DNA of 64,000 bases from Phoronis australis (Eukaryota; Phoronida; Phoronidae). The notes beneath the pieces are model-generated. The model was not told the origin of the DNA and did not search any database. It was given only the letters and a program-made list of their open reading frames with translations. Every line of letters starts with the position of its first letter. The first letter of the stretch is position 1. The DNA lies in contig NMRA01000009.1 in assembly GCA_002633005.1 (NCBI GenBank), forward strand, positions 278,083 to 342,082. Reading direction: 5' to 3'. This document shows positions 34,501 to 46,500 of the stretch, piece by piece. Both the position numbers and the translations under genes were made by a program.

Positions 34501-37500
34501 CAATTAGCATCACCCATCCTGTGTATGTAACCAGCAACTTTTCTTGTGGAGTTCTAATTTTTTGGATTTCACTCAGCCAGTCATCCCTAAGGCTTGATTA
34601 GGTTTCCAAATTAACAGTCTCACCAGTTTTTAAATTGAATTTGTTATCTGCTCATCCCTAACCCCAGTAGTGTGACATCAGTCAGTTGGACAGCCTCTGA
34701 TTTTTATACTGGAGTCCAAACTCTCTTGACAGTGGCAGCACAAGCAACTGTGTGTGTTCTGTGATATTGGACTCATTTACTTTCACATCAACTTAGTATA
34801 CTGGTCATAAAGTTTGTTATCACTCTGGTCATCAGTTTGATGATGTATACAATATACATAGGTGACCTTTTGTAAGGCAGAGGTCCTGCTTTATGATTCC
34901 TCAGGTCTGAGGTGACAAAATAGTCACTTCCGCAATAACTCTGATTCTGTTGTATTTACCCACAATCCATTGTCATGCTTGTCACCATTTTGCATTATGG
35001 TATTAGTTTGCTATGTTATTTTGATATTAGTTCAATTAAGAAAGCGTTTTTCTACCTCAAAAGCGATAGATGAATCCAGGATGTATAAACTTGGGTAGCC
35101 CGCTGGTATATGTTAGAAGGTGTTTTGGTGCGAGTGGAGGGTCAAACATTACCCATTTTCATCTATATTTCAAAATTGCACTTTATTATGAAAAAGTTTA
35201 AAATCCTGTGAGAATGTTGTGAACACCAAACTGAATTTATTCTTAGTTGTAAATTTCAAGTTAGCCTAATTCATCTCAGATGAAAGTGTTTTTTGTCAAT
35301 TTTGGTCTGACCTGTGGTCAGTCAGAATCTTGGTGTTTTGTAAATTAACCAAAATGGCTACCATTTGTCTCTAGTTATATGATGAATGGTGTCAATAACC
35401 CATTACAATAAACTCTGTTGGTATCTGGGGCTTCTCAATGTTTCAAAGGAGCCCTAACTGTCTTACTATGAAATATTCAAGACATGTGTTTCTTTGATGC
35501 CATCCCTTTAACTATGGCTGTTTTTATGTATTGGATGCCAGAGATCTAACTTGCTCTTGATTTTTTGACCTCATTTGCTGACAATAATCACCGGTGTTGA
35601 CAGGTAAAATGGGCATTTCCATCTAATGAGTGGTTACATTTATTGACTTGACAGGTTTGTTTTCAGAGCTTCTCAAGAGCAGTGGACCAGGCATGCTGGC
35701 ATGCTGTGGTCACCAACCTCAGTGGCTATAAACTGTGGACTGTGTGACCAGTCTGTATTGTAACTGGACCCTGCAATGTTTACTGGTGTTGCAATGACAA
35801 ATAGAGATTGAAAACTCGTTTTGTAATTATGGAACTCTGTGACAATAGTCACTTACAAGGATCCCTGGGTTTTGAGAGCCATTTTCATGCTTGATATTTA
35901 GTAGAGAAAACTGGTTCTCAATATGTGGGGACCCCTGTAAAGTGAATATTACCCTCTTTGTTATAGTTTTAAGGTGTTGCCCTCATTTGGCTGAGGTTTC
36001 ATAGAGAAATTAAAAGATCAAACAAAAAGTTTTGTTGTTTTGCTTTTTCTGTGAATGGAAAACATGTGTAATAAATGTTGCAACTAAGACGTTGGGAGTG
36101 CCGTTTTCTCGGGATGTGGTTGAAGTTTAACCCATTTTTACTCTTATTTTAGTGTCTTGCATCCAGCCGTGAAGTCACCAAGTCACAGTTTTCAAAATAA
36201 ACATAGCTCTTTGTGATCCTTAAAAGCTAATGCATCAGGACTCCAAATTAAAACCTGTTCTATAAATGATTTTTAAATGGTTCTTCACTACACAATGCAA
36301 TGTGAACTCGCCTAGCTTCACTCACTTTGCCTTTGTGCCTGGTCTTACAACAGGACCATGTGCTCAGACATTTTATTGTAAATTTTCAGACATTTTATTA
36401 ATGTTTACAAACTTTCCTCTAACATCCATGCCTAGTCTACATTATTGTTTACTACTCTATTGTGTCCCATTGCCTGTGTGAGATGGTGCATTAAAAGTCT
36501 GGTAATACCATCAGGACTCCTGGAGGGGTGGCTCGTGCCAACCATATGCCTATGCTATCAGATGAGCGTCCAGTCTGTCATCTTGAATGTTAAAGTTTGG
36601 GTTGAAGAATGTTTTTATCTTGTTAAAGCTATTGCCAGGTTCATGACATATTTGTGATCACCTTTTGCTGGCGGCTAGGATATTTCAATTCCAAACTCAG
36701 TGTCTTCTTTATTTAGGACTTGAAGCACCTGTCCAAATTCGTAACTCCTATCTTTGTTAATTTGTCAGCATATCTGGAATGTTTTGTGACTGGTTTAATA
36801 GTTGTGGGTTTCATAGATGGCAGCTGATTTGAAGCAGGAACATGACGAGCCTCCAACTTCAAGCATTCCCTCCTTAACTGGCATGAGTGACTGTGTTGTG
36901 TTGTACATCCTTATCGCATTATTTACCACCTTTCATAAAAACAAATTGAACAGGAGCCTTGCTTTGCGGATTGATTTTCACTGTCTCGTGCTACAGAAAA
37001 AGGTGCATGTCATAACACTGGGTGTTTACCTTTTCCTTTAAAGAGTTCCCACCATGCATTTCCTTAGTTTTTGAGGTTTCAGTTAGCTAATATGAAATGA
37101 ATACCATAAAATCTAATTAGTAAGCACTTTTGATGCCAAGTAGTCTCGAATTTTTTAATTTTGAAGAAAAAAATAGTTATTTCCAAGTTTCCCGTCAAAT
37201 GATGTAATGGTTGGAAGAAATTTGGTCACTTGATTATCAATTGCAATGGTGGAACATAGCAGATCAGAAGACAAGAACAATTTTGAGCGAGAACTGGACA
37301 ATTAGTATGTGCTAGACAGAGAGGAGAGTGGATACGGGCATCACACTCAAGTATTTGAAGAATCAGACAATGAATTCAATTTCCCAGATAATGAATTCGA
37401 GGCGGCATGAACTCGACCCACTTGTACAATGGTGCAGACATATACCGTAAACGTTCGGGTTAACGCCCATGTTCACTTAACCGCCCATCCCCAACTTTAG

Positions 37501-40500
37501 GTGGATTACCGATTTAAGCGCCCACTGCTCGGTTAACCGCCCCTCTAAGATTTCCAGTTAAGCGCCCATCTCTCTGTTAAGCGCCCATCCCCAACTTTTT
37601 AAGAGTGAAGATTTAGCGCCCAGTGCTAAGGAAAGGCACGATTCCCCAACTTTAAGATACAGATCGATGATCACAAGGAGCACAATGACGCTGGGACTCC
37701 GGGATGGCGGTTTGGCAGTGTGAATTACAATACAAGTAACGAATTATCGTCCTGGGTCATATAATACTTGAACGTTTTTGTCGTTGTATTTTCTTCCAAT
37801 GTTCGCAAAGTTTAAGAAGCCCGCTGGCAACAATACCTCCACTTTCAGCGACGCTGTCTGCCGCACTGAGTTTCTGTCTGCAGTGCACTAGATAAAGCAT
37901 ATATTCGAAAAAATCGGACCAGAGAAATGTGCCAATGGTTTTGCCAACCCTCCAAATTCTCTTTAGGTGGAAAGCTCTCGTATTTTGAAGAATTCTCATA
38001 ACTCACGGAAAGATGTCAAATTCTCTCTATTTTTATGAATGTAATTGCCGAGTTATAGAGGATGTGTGGCGACCGAAGGGACAGTGTACCTCACTGGGTT
38101 ATACAGGATGTGTGGCGACCGAAGGGACAGTGAGCCTCACTGGGTTATACAGGATGTGTGGCGACCGAAGGGACAGTGTACCTCACTGGGTTATAGAGGA
38201 TGTGTGGCGACCGAAGGGACAGTGTGCCTCACTGGGTTATAGAGGATGTGTGGCGACCGAAGGGACAGTGTGCCTCACTGGGTTATAGAGGATGTGTGGC
38301 GACCAAAGGGACAGTGTGCCTCACTGGTTTACCGATTTGCTGCCTCTCGATTTCTGAGTTCAAAGGTTGGCAATATGTTACTATATGTTTATGTATCATC
38401 TTGAAGTAATAAAAAAATACTAGTCAAATTTTGTTTTTCGCTTATTGCATCTCAGTCAAACTGGCGTTAGCAGACTGAACTAATATCATTGGCTGTTCTT
38501 TACTACCATTTCGTGCGTCAACCCGCACCTGACGTGTGAATTATTGTTTCCACATTCCCTTTTTAGCCATCCAGAATAATTTTGTTTCTACATTGGCCAG
38601 TTTCAGCCTGAACAAAATTCTTACCATTCGAGACTGAAATATACGACGCAGACTGACTGAAAATTGGTGGTAGTTGGTAGGAGGTGCACGCAGCTACCTA
38701 CAGGCATGGCAGATCGGGCCTAGGGAACATCGAGCCGGGAAATATCGGAATAGACTTGACATCACAGCTTTGGGGGACATTAGAACGGAGGAATATCGTA
38801 AAGCACTGGGTCTTTCAGAACAACAGCTTAAAAGTACAGCATCACCCAGGTTTTTTTTACTTAGGACTATTCCTGTTCTCTTTTGATGTTCGACTTTGTA
38901 GTTGTGCACGCGCGTAAGTTCCCACACTTTGGAGCTGCATGTTACCTTGACAACAACATGTGATAGACTGGTCACTCATACGTAGGCCCTCCTATCGTGC
39001 TGAATACCACCGCTATCTTTGGCCATAAAAAACAGACACATATTGAAAGAAGCTGTTATATTACTTGACAGTCTTTCCAAGTCAGGATTGTCTGCCGACA
39101 TTGCGCGCAATCAGCGAGACCGACCAGTGCCGTAGTGCGATATTGTAGGTGATATTATAATAGGATATAACCAGGACATTTTGCATGTATAATAAATGTT
39201 TTTCCACCACAAAGCTGGGTAAGGTGGTCGTTTACTAAGAATGAATTGAATGAATTGAGACATCGCTGTTTTGTGACGTTTTATCACATATTCATGCCCT
39301 GGTTCAAAGTTTTCTTCTTGATTGACGACTGGCTCATTTTCGCTTACCCCGATTCTTGTCTTACTTCTTTCCGAGCATGTTTCGTGCAACGGGAAGTGAG
39401 CAGTGCCAGACGGTCAAGATAAAACAGCTATAGTCGCAGAACCATACGCTGAAAATGTCATTGAGTCACAGTCTGTCGACTACCGTATAAACATCCCAAA
39501 CACAAAAACCACCTGAATTATTTTTTCAAACTTTATTACAACTAATTTCAAAACTGCTCTCTGACTCAGAACTTGACAGCTTGCATGGGACTGTAACCTT
39601 GGTTTCAGCCTTGACCTCTGCAACACATGAAGCTGTCACGCTCACACTTATGCAGTGTCACCGCTTGAGAATAGTTGCAATTCAAGTGGAGCGCTGCGTT
39701 GTGGCTGGTGGTCTGTGCACTACAGATCTAACAAAGTAACTAGACTGCAGGACGGCACGGGTCTGTTACTCAGCAATTTTGTAAATTTAAGTGTGAATGA
39801 CTAATCTGAGGGCAACAGAACAGGGCTCGACATAACGAGCTGCAGGTCGCATTTGCGACCTGAAATTTGGAAATGCGAGCTGAGATTTTGGCCAGCTCGC
39901 ATTAAGTCGCAAAATGCGACCTGGAATTTCCAACGTATGCGAGCTGAGTTTTTAAACTTCGCGGCAGATACCGGGGAAATATAGAGCAACTCGGGTGGTT
40001 CCGACCGTTATGTGGATGTTGCCAAATCAAGTTCAAAAGAACATTCATTGAGAAAAGCACTCCCGATGATGTGCCGAAGAAAGTTTCGGACCTCGGAATA
40101 ACACGTGATAATACGTCAGAAAGTAGCGGTGTTTCTACTAATTCTTAAATGACGAAATTACCAAGCTTAGTGGTGGAAAAACATTTATTTTTCATGTAAG
40201 GTGTCCTTAATATCAAATTATGGCAACACCCAAGGCAATATGCCTGATTGCACTGGGGCACTGGTCGGTTCCACTGTTAGCGCCGGAAAGCGGTCCCGGC
40301 AGACGATCGTCGTGTCTTGGAAAAAATGCATCTCGTTTTTTATCGCGAAAGACAGCAAATGTGAAAATGACATCCCAATCAATCGCCAAACGACGTGCAT
40401 GCCTTTACGCGCTTTCGGCAGAATAGTAGAAACCCGCACCGTCGGAAATCACTTCGAGGCTTTTTATTTCATGGAAAACTAATTGACTACGTACTGGTAA

Positions 40501-43500
40501 ACAGCATAAGTCCCATATTTTTTTGCTGTGAAATTTGCAGGGAATTGTTTCCGCGTATCAATATGTCATTCAGCGAGTAGGGCAACGTTTCACGAATTTC
40601 TTCCGACAGGATGTTTTTTTCAAACGTCAAGTTGAGAAGTTTGGCCTGTGAACAAATGGAAGGAATTCGCACTCAGAGTTATCAATCTTTGGATCTTTAA
40701 CGACTTTGATGACAGTCATATAGCAAGTCAGTCCTAGAAAAGTCACGGATACTTTTTCAACGAGTATTTTCTTCTTTTTCACGTTGCACACTTAGCTAAT
40801 CGAATGCATGTGTAGGTTAGAGAGCACTGATTTAACTTTTACTTGGCAACTGCCTTGCGCTCCAGGGTCTTTCACTGGATGGCACCAGTGAAGAATGATA
40901 ACGCGGTGCATGCATGATATGCTTGTAAGAACTCAGTTTTGCGACATGAAATTTGTGAGTATTTAACGTTGCAAGAGCATAATCTAGGCATTTTCTGATG
41001 ACGTAAAAGCCAATTTTGGTCCGTAAAAATGGCGGGAAATTTTCACGACCTGGAATTGATGAATGCGAGCTGAATGTTGAAAATGCGACCTAGGATTTTG
41101 GCTTGGTCGCAAAACGCGACCTGGCAATTTTCATAGCGTCGAGCCCTGCAGAACCTTTGTTGCGATCATCCGCTGTTAAGAAGTTTTTACTATCATTTGG
41201 GGACGTGACGATAAAGCTCTTTGAAAAGTGCTACGCGTTCCGAGTACGTGTGTCCTGTGGGGACTTAGATCACGAGATTAAGATTAGCCACCTAGGGTGG
41301 TTGTCTGTCGTAGTAAGCGCCCATGTTCAGTTAACCGCCCTCCCAGGATTTCTTGAAGTTTCACATTTAAACGCCTATGTCTAGTTAACCGCCCATCCCC
41401 GAATTTTTGGGTTTGCCAATTTAACCGCCGAAGGTGTTAACCCGAACATTTACGGTAATATTAGCCACAACCAACTGAATCTAGGGGTGGTCAATATCCA
41501 CAAACAGAAGACAAAGGCCACAGTAAACCTGGGTCATGCTACTACCATGTTGCAACGAACATGGTCTAAACACAATGCCTATGTCTAAGTGTCGTAGCAC
41601 TGGATCTGGGCCGGGATCTAGAGTCTGCCATCATTCACCCTTGAGTAGAATGCAGGCAGTTTCATCGTTATTACTTGTTTATAAAATTTGCTACTACACT
41701 TATAAGGTGGCAAGTTCTTCATGGTGATGCCACTTTTGTGTTTGGTTGAAACACGATTCCTTGAAATGTGCCGAACAAAGTGTGGCTCACGATTAAATCG
41801 TGTGTTCCACACTTACATTCCACACTCTCGTGCAGCGCACAAACCAATGCCATTTCTTTGCAACTTTCATGTACTTTGGAAATTTAAACACAGAGACGTT
41901 CCCAGTCAAGCTGCTGTTGCTACAGCCCCAACAAACGCACCTTTTCATGTCTGAAAAAGGCGGCTCTCCGCTGACTTTTCTCACAACTTCTCAGTGTCGC
42001 ATTGATAAAAACAACAAGGCAAAGATGGTCTTCCATCCATTACATACAACCTTAATAACAGAAAAATATTTTTAAAATTCCTGGCTTGTTTCTTAGCAAC
42101 AGGTATACTAAAGGCTATGATATCTCTTAAGATGTATTAATAAAATTCTTTTTGAGAGAGGGTCATGGTAAGAACTCTTTAAAACTCATTTCTGTGTCGT
42201 GTTCTGTCTGTTAACAATAAGAAGTTCTAAAGACAAGAGCATCATAACCAAGATTGATACTGTCAACTGTCTTAATTGCTATGCATATCGTATGATCCTT
42301 GTCAATCCTTAAACTGAAGGTTTGACCAGAATGATAACATTAACTGAAGCTGATAATGCTTTATTTTGATACTGTTTATTTTCAAAAGACTGTCCATGCA
42401 TGGTTCATTCTTGGGCTGGGTTCTGTTTGTTTATGAAGATCTCTTGATGATTAATTGTTTGTGAAAAAACACATGGCTCCTTGAGCTTGTTATGTCTTCC
42501 ATGGCGACACATCATGGCTGCCCATCGTGGCTGCCCAACATGGCCGGCGGTGAACTTTCAACCAGTTGGTGACCAGACCTTAGTGTCTGTGCCTGCACGT
42601 GTGTTGTGAAACTGGATGCCTGCTTCTGTGCCAGCCAAACATTTTAATCATCCATACTAACTGTTTGTCTTTTTCATCTTCACCTGCTCTAGGTGTTCCG
42701 CTAAAATGCCATGAATTCTCTTCAAAGAGACTGTTGTTCATAGTTGACTGGGTGTATGCTTCGTTTGAAGGACATGTTTATGAAAACACTAAGTGGGTTT
42801 GCACGTCAGTCGACAAATATTGAGTTAGGTTTTATATGGGCAAAGCAGGGTACAATTTTGAGTTGGCTACTTGAGAGAAAAAGCTTCACAGTGACTTAAT
42901 TATAGTTTAAACTATAAATTAATATTTTGGAAGAGAATGTGGCATAATGAACCCCATCTCACAGTTTTGTAAATAGTTTTACGTGATTAAACTTGTTCTG
43001 AAACTCGTTTTAATGTCACCTGACCGTAGATAATTTATGCCTCCATTCTGGAGTGGCACTTACAAATCAGAGTTTTCATAGTAAAGTACTTCTGTTCTTG
43101 ATCTGTATGTATTTCATGCCTTGAGCCTTCATACAGACAAAACTTGTCATGTGTTACATTTTATTAGCAACTTCATTAGCAAAACATGAGGTTTGTGTCA
43201 GCTGGCTTATCTATGCAGTCACTGTATTCTTGATTCATTGATTGGTCCATGTGTGCAGGGTCTAGGATGTTTGTTGTTCTCTTGTGCTCTATAGTATAAA
43301 TGGGAGACAGGTCATAGGCCACTTCCTCTTCTGACAAAGTTCAGTTGTAATTCATTGTCAACTGGGAGCGGCAGTCAGTAATCACAATCAAACAGAGTTA
43401 ACAGTAAACAAACCTGAAGTTTGTGTGTTCCTGTCCTGGCTTTTAAAAATCCTACATGGTCCAATGGACCGCTCACAATTATCAGCATTTTCACAAGCAT

Positions 43501-46500
43501 ACAAATCGTACGTTATTGGGGGAGGGTAGCCGGGCTTGCTGCTAGCATACAGTTTTGACGTCAAATGGTCTTGTCAGTGTCGGTGTTTTTGATAATTTTT
43601 TCAGACCCTAAAAACAACAAAGCAGCCAATAGTAGAAATGTCACCAAGATCCAACCAGTCAAAAACAAAATATACAAAAAGAATTGTTTTGATAATAGTG
43701 TTTTACTTTTTACACCACGTCAATTTACAGACTAACACTGGCATTTAACTTTGAAGTGCACTTGTAGTTTAACAGATGCAAAAAGACCTTATGAAAATAT
43801 CGCCATTTTTGTACGCTTTCTACGAGGATTGAGGAGGTGGGGGGGGGATGAAAATGGACACGTAATAATTAGTGACCTCCTTCAAGTTAGGCTGAGTGCA
43901 TGGTTAATGGGTGTCCAGAATAGTGTTGTCATAACTGTTTGTTGACCTGTCATTCACTGTTCTGCCTTGCTTGGTACAATGTTCTGCCTTGCCTCTGTTA
44001 AATCACTCACAGACCATGTGGCCATGTGTACCCCATACTACCCGTCACCCCTTGACCATTTCTCTGGTAATGGGGTTTAACAGCCCATTCCTGTTGTTGT
44101 TCAACTAGAGAATTGCGCATCTTCTAGCCTTGATATCTTTAACAGATCACTACTCTCTTCTGTGGCTCCCTCCCATCTCTGCTTGACTATTTCAAATTAT
44201 TTCTTGAGGACGGTAGTTTTTAAACATTGTGCATGCTTCACACAAAATGTAATGACTTAAATCTTACCTGCTTGTTTGATGGTAATAACTGTTTTTAATA
44301 CGTTCATTTAGTGGATAGAAATAGGGATTGAATTTTTTCTCTAAAATAAATAACTTGAGTTGCATGCATGATGTCACATATCGGTAAGGGTTACATTTTT
44401 GAAATGACCGATTTCAACCCCAAATTCTGCGCTATACCTGATTGAATAACCAAGCATATCATGAGTGCCAAAAAACACAAATCAAGAAGGTAAATTGTTT
44501 TTTAATTTGGCCCGTAGGTCTGATAGACGTGGTCTATATTGACTCCTAGCAGATGTTAATGTGGCACACGACTAAGTAATCTGATCACCTGGTGGGATGT
44601 TTGCTGCGCCATGGAATGTCATTGCTTCTTTTAGGGGCCATTCTGGAATCTCCTGTCCACCTGTGCTAGGTTCATCCTACTGAAGGTCACCTGAAGGTCA
44701 TGCTAGATGTCAACAGCTTCTGTAGTCACTATGTCCAGTATATGGAAACATAAATATAAGTACCAACCACAGGATTTGGCATTTGTCTGCCTAATCTAGC
44801 TTCATTAAGTCAACTGTGAATGGCCATGCCAATGACCAGGCATTCTTGTGAAGGATTTTGTAATGAGACTCCTGTCTTCCCTAGGAACAAGTCCAAGATG
44901 TCTAGCACCAACAATAACATTAGATATACCTATTAACTTAGGAGATGGATCATGTCCATGAAAATGCTCCATTGAATAACACTACATAGCCCAAATGTTC
45001 AGAAAAAGTGTTTTGTTCAACTGGCAGTTGCCTGCAGCAGTGCTTGTTGTGCCCTTGGCCATTTGGCTGTTGTATGCTATAGGTGCTATTAATAGAGCTC
45101 TTGAGTTGCCGGCCTGGCTGACTTGTGTGCTGGATGTTTGTGGTGGACAGATATTGGTATTGTAGCTGAGCTTGCAAGACGTATCACACGATGCTCTCAG
45201 TCATTCCACACAAGTTAGCTGGTAACATCTTCATCTTTTATCTGCTCACCACTCTTATTGTTGGCTCAACACAACTAGCATTTTGTTTATTTGTAAATCC
45301 TCAATTTGCACTGAACTTTTAAGTTTACAAACATATAAATTTTAATTGTGTGTGTTTGTATAGATGTTATTTTTTGTTTACAGTTTGCAATTCTTTTTTA
45401 TACTTCTATTTTGAGAGACTCTTTGTGTGTGAATTGAGGACAGTATTTTCTTGCTCAGTGGTGAAGGGGTAGATCTCTGTTGTAAATTTTCAGTTGTCCG
45501 AGGATAAATAAGAATTCTTAATCTATGTTTTTCTTTTGCCAATCTGGATTATTGCTTCCTGAAGAAGAAAAAATGATTATCTGGGTGTTTTGTGGGACCA
45601 TGCATTAATAGTAATTAAATACCTGGGGTTTTAAATCTTCCAAAGCATTTTTAGGCCTCTTTTGCGGTTGTTAGACATAACCAGTAAACCACAAATGTGA
45701 GCTGGCTAGGAGAAAGATGGTTTAAATCTTGCAAAATCCCAGCTTGCTAATTGACATCTGTTTTAAATGAATATTTGATGATGCATTATAAAAAGCAAAC
45801 CCAGAAATATCTTGTCCTTGTTGAATGAGTGAATCTGTTTAAAGCATCTCTCTACACACACCTTGTGTCACTACAAAACTACTTGATTTAGACTACGTAC
45901 CGTCATGAAATTGGTCTCAAGTTGTTCCTTTGTTAAAATATGTGTGATTATTTGTAGGTTTGTAAAGAACTGACAGTTTCTTATTTATTGAGACGAGAAT
46001 TATCAAGACTGGCCATTTTATTCACTTAGCATGGTCTTCAGCAAAAAACAAACTGTCAAGTTTTTGCAAGACCAAAAATCGTTTCTTGTCTGAGTAAAGA
46101 ACTAAGTTGAAACAAAATTCATAGCATTAAGCTGTCTAAATCAAGAATTACTGTCTTTAACGAAATACGGGATCATAGCCACTTTAACCTGGGGTTCAGA
46201 AATTCCAGAATGAAATAGGTGCATTTATGGAATATTTATTCTTCCGTTTTAATTGAAGCTGGCCAGACATAGCGCATGTATGACCTATGACCTCAGTTTA
46301 TCAGTTATCAGCCAAGTCAAAAGTGCTTTATTTTGGGGATTTCCTGCAGTCATTATAATTTGGATAACATTCGATTGCTGTGTCTGCAACAGGGTCGAGT
46401 TAAATTGGGTTATTCACCTCTTCCTTAAAACTTGATTTTAGTATTAAAATGCTCTGAATTTATTTGTAACCTAAGAATACAGATTAGGTGAAAGAACTTG

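Larger units (their letters stand above)
37443..41457 (+). mobile_element. TACCGTAAAC-family DNA transposon, most complete copy (4.0 kb with nested insertion)
   Basis: Left terminus TACCGTAAACGTTCGGGTTA at 37443 and right terminus ending GAACATTTACGGTA at 41457 are inverted repeats of about 22 bp with one mismatch. ATA flanks both ends (37440-37442 and 41458-41460), a possible 3-bp target duplication. Subterminal TTAASCGCCCA motifs are repeated five or six times near each end. Without the nested element it is about 2.7 kb. Copies A and B match its right and left parts. No transposase is recognisable; an open frame at 38674-38886 is absent from copy A and could be a remnant. Superfamily unassigned. 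Confidence 0.78.
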
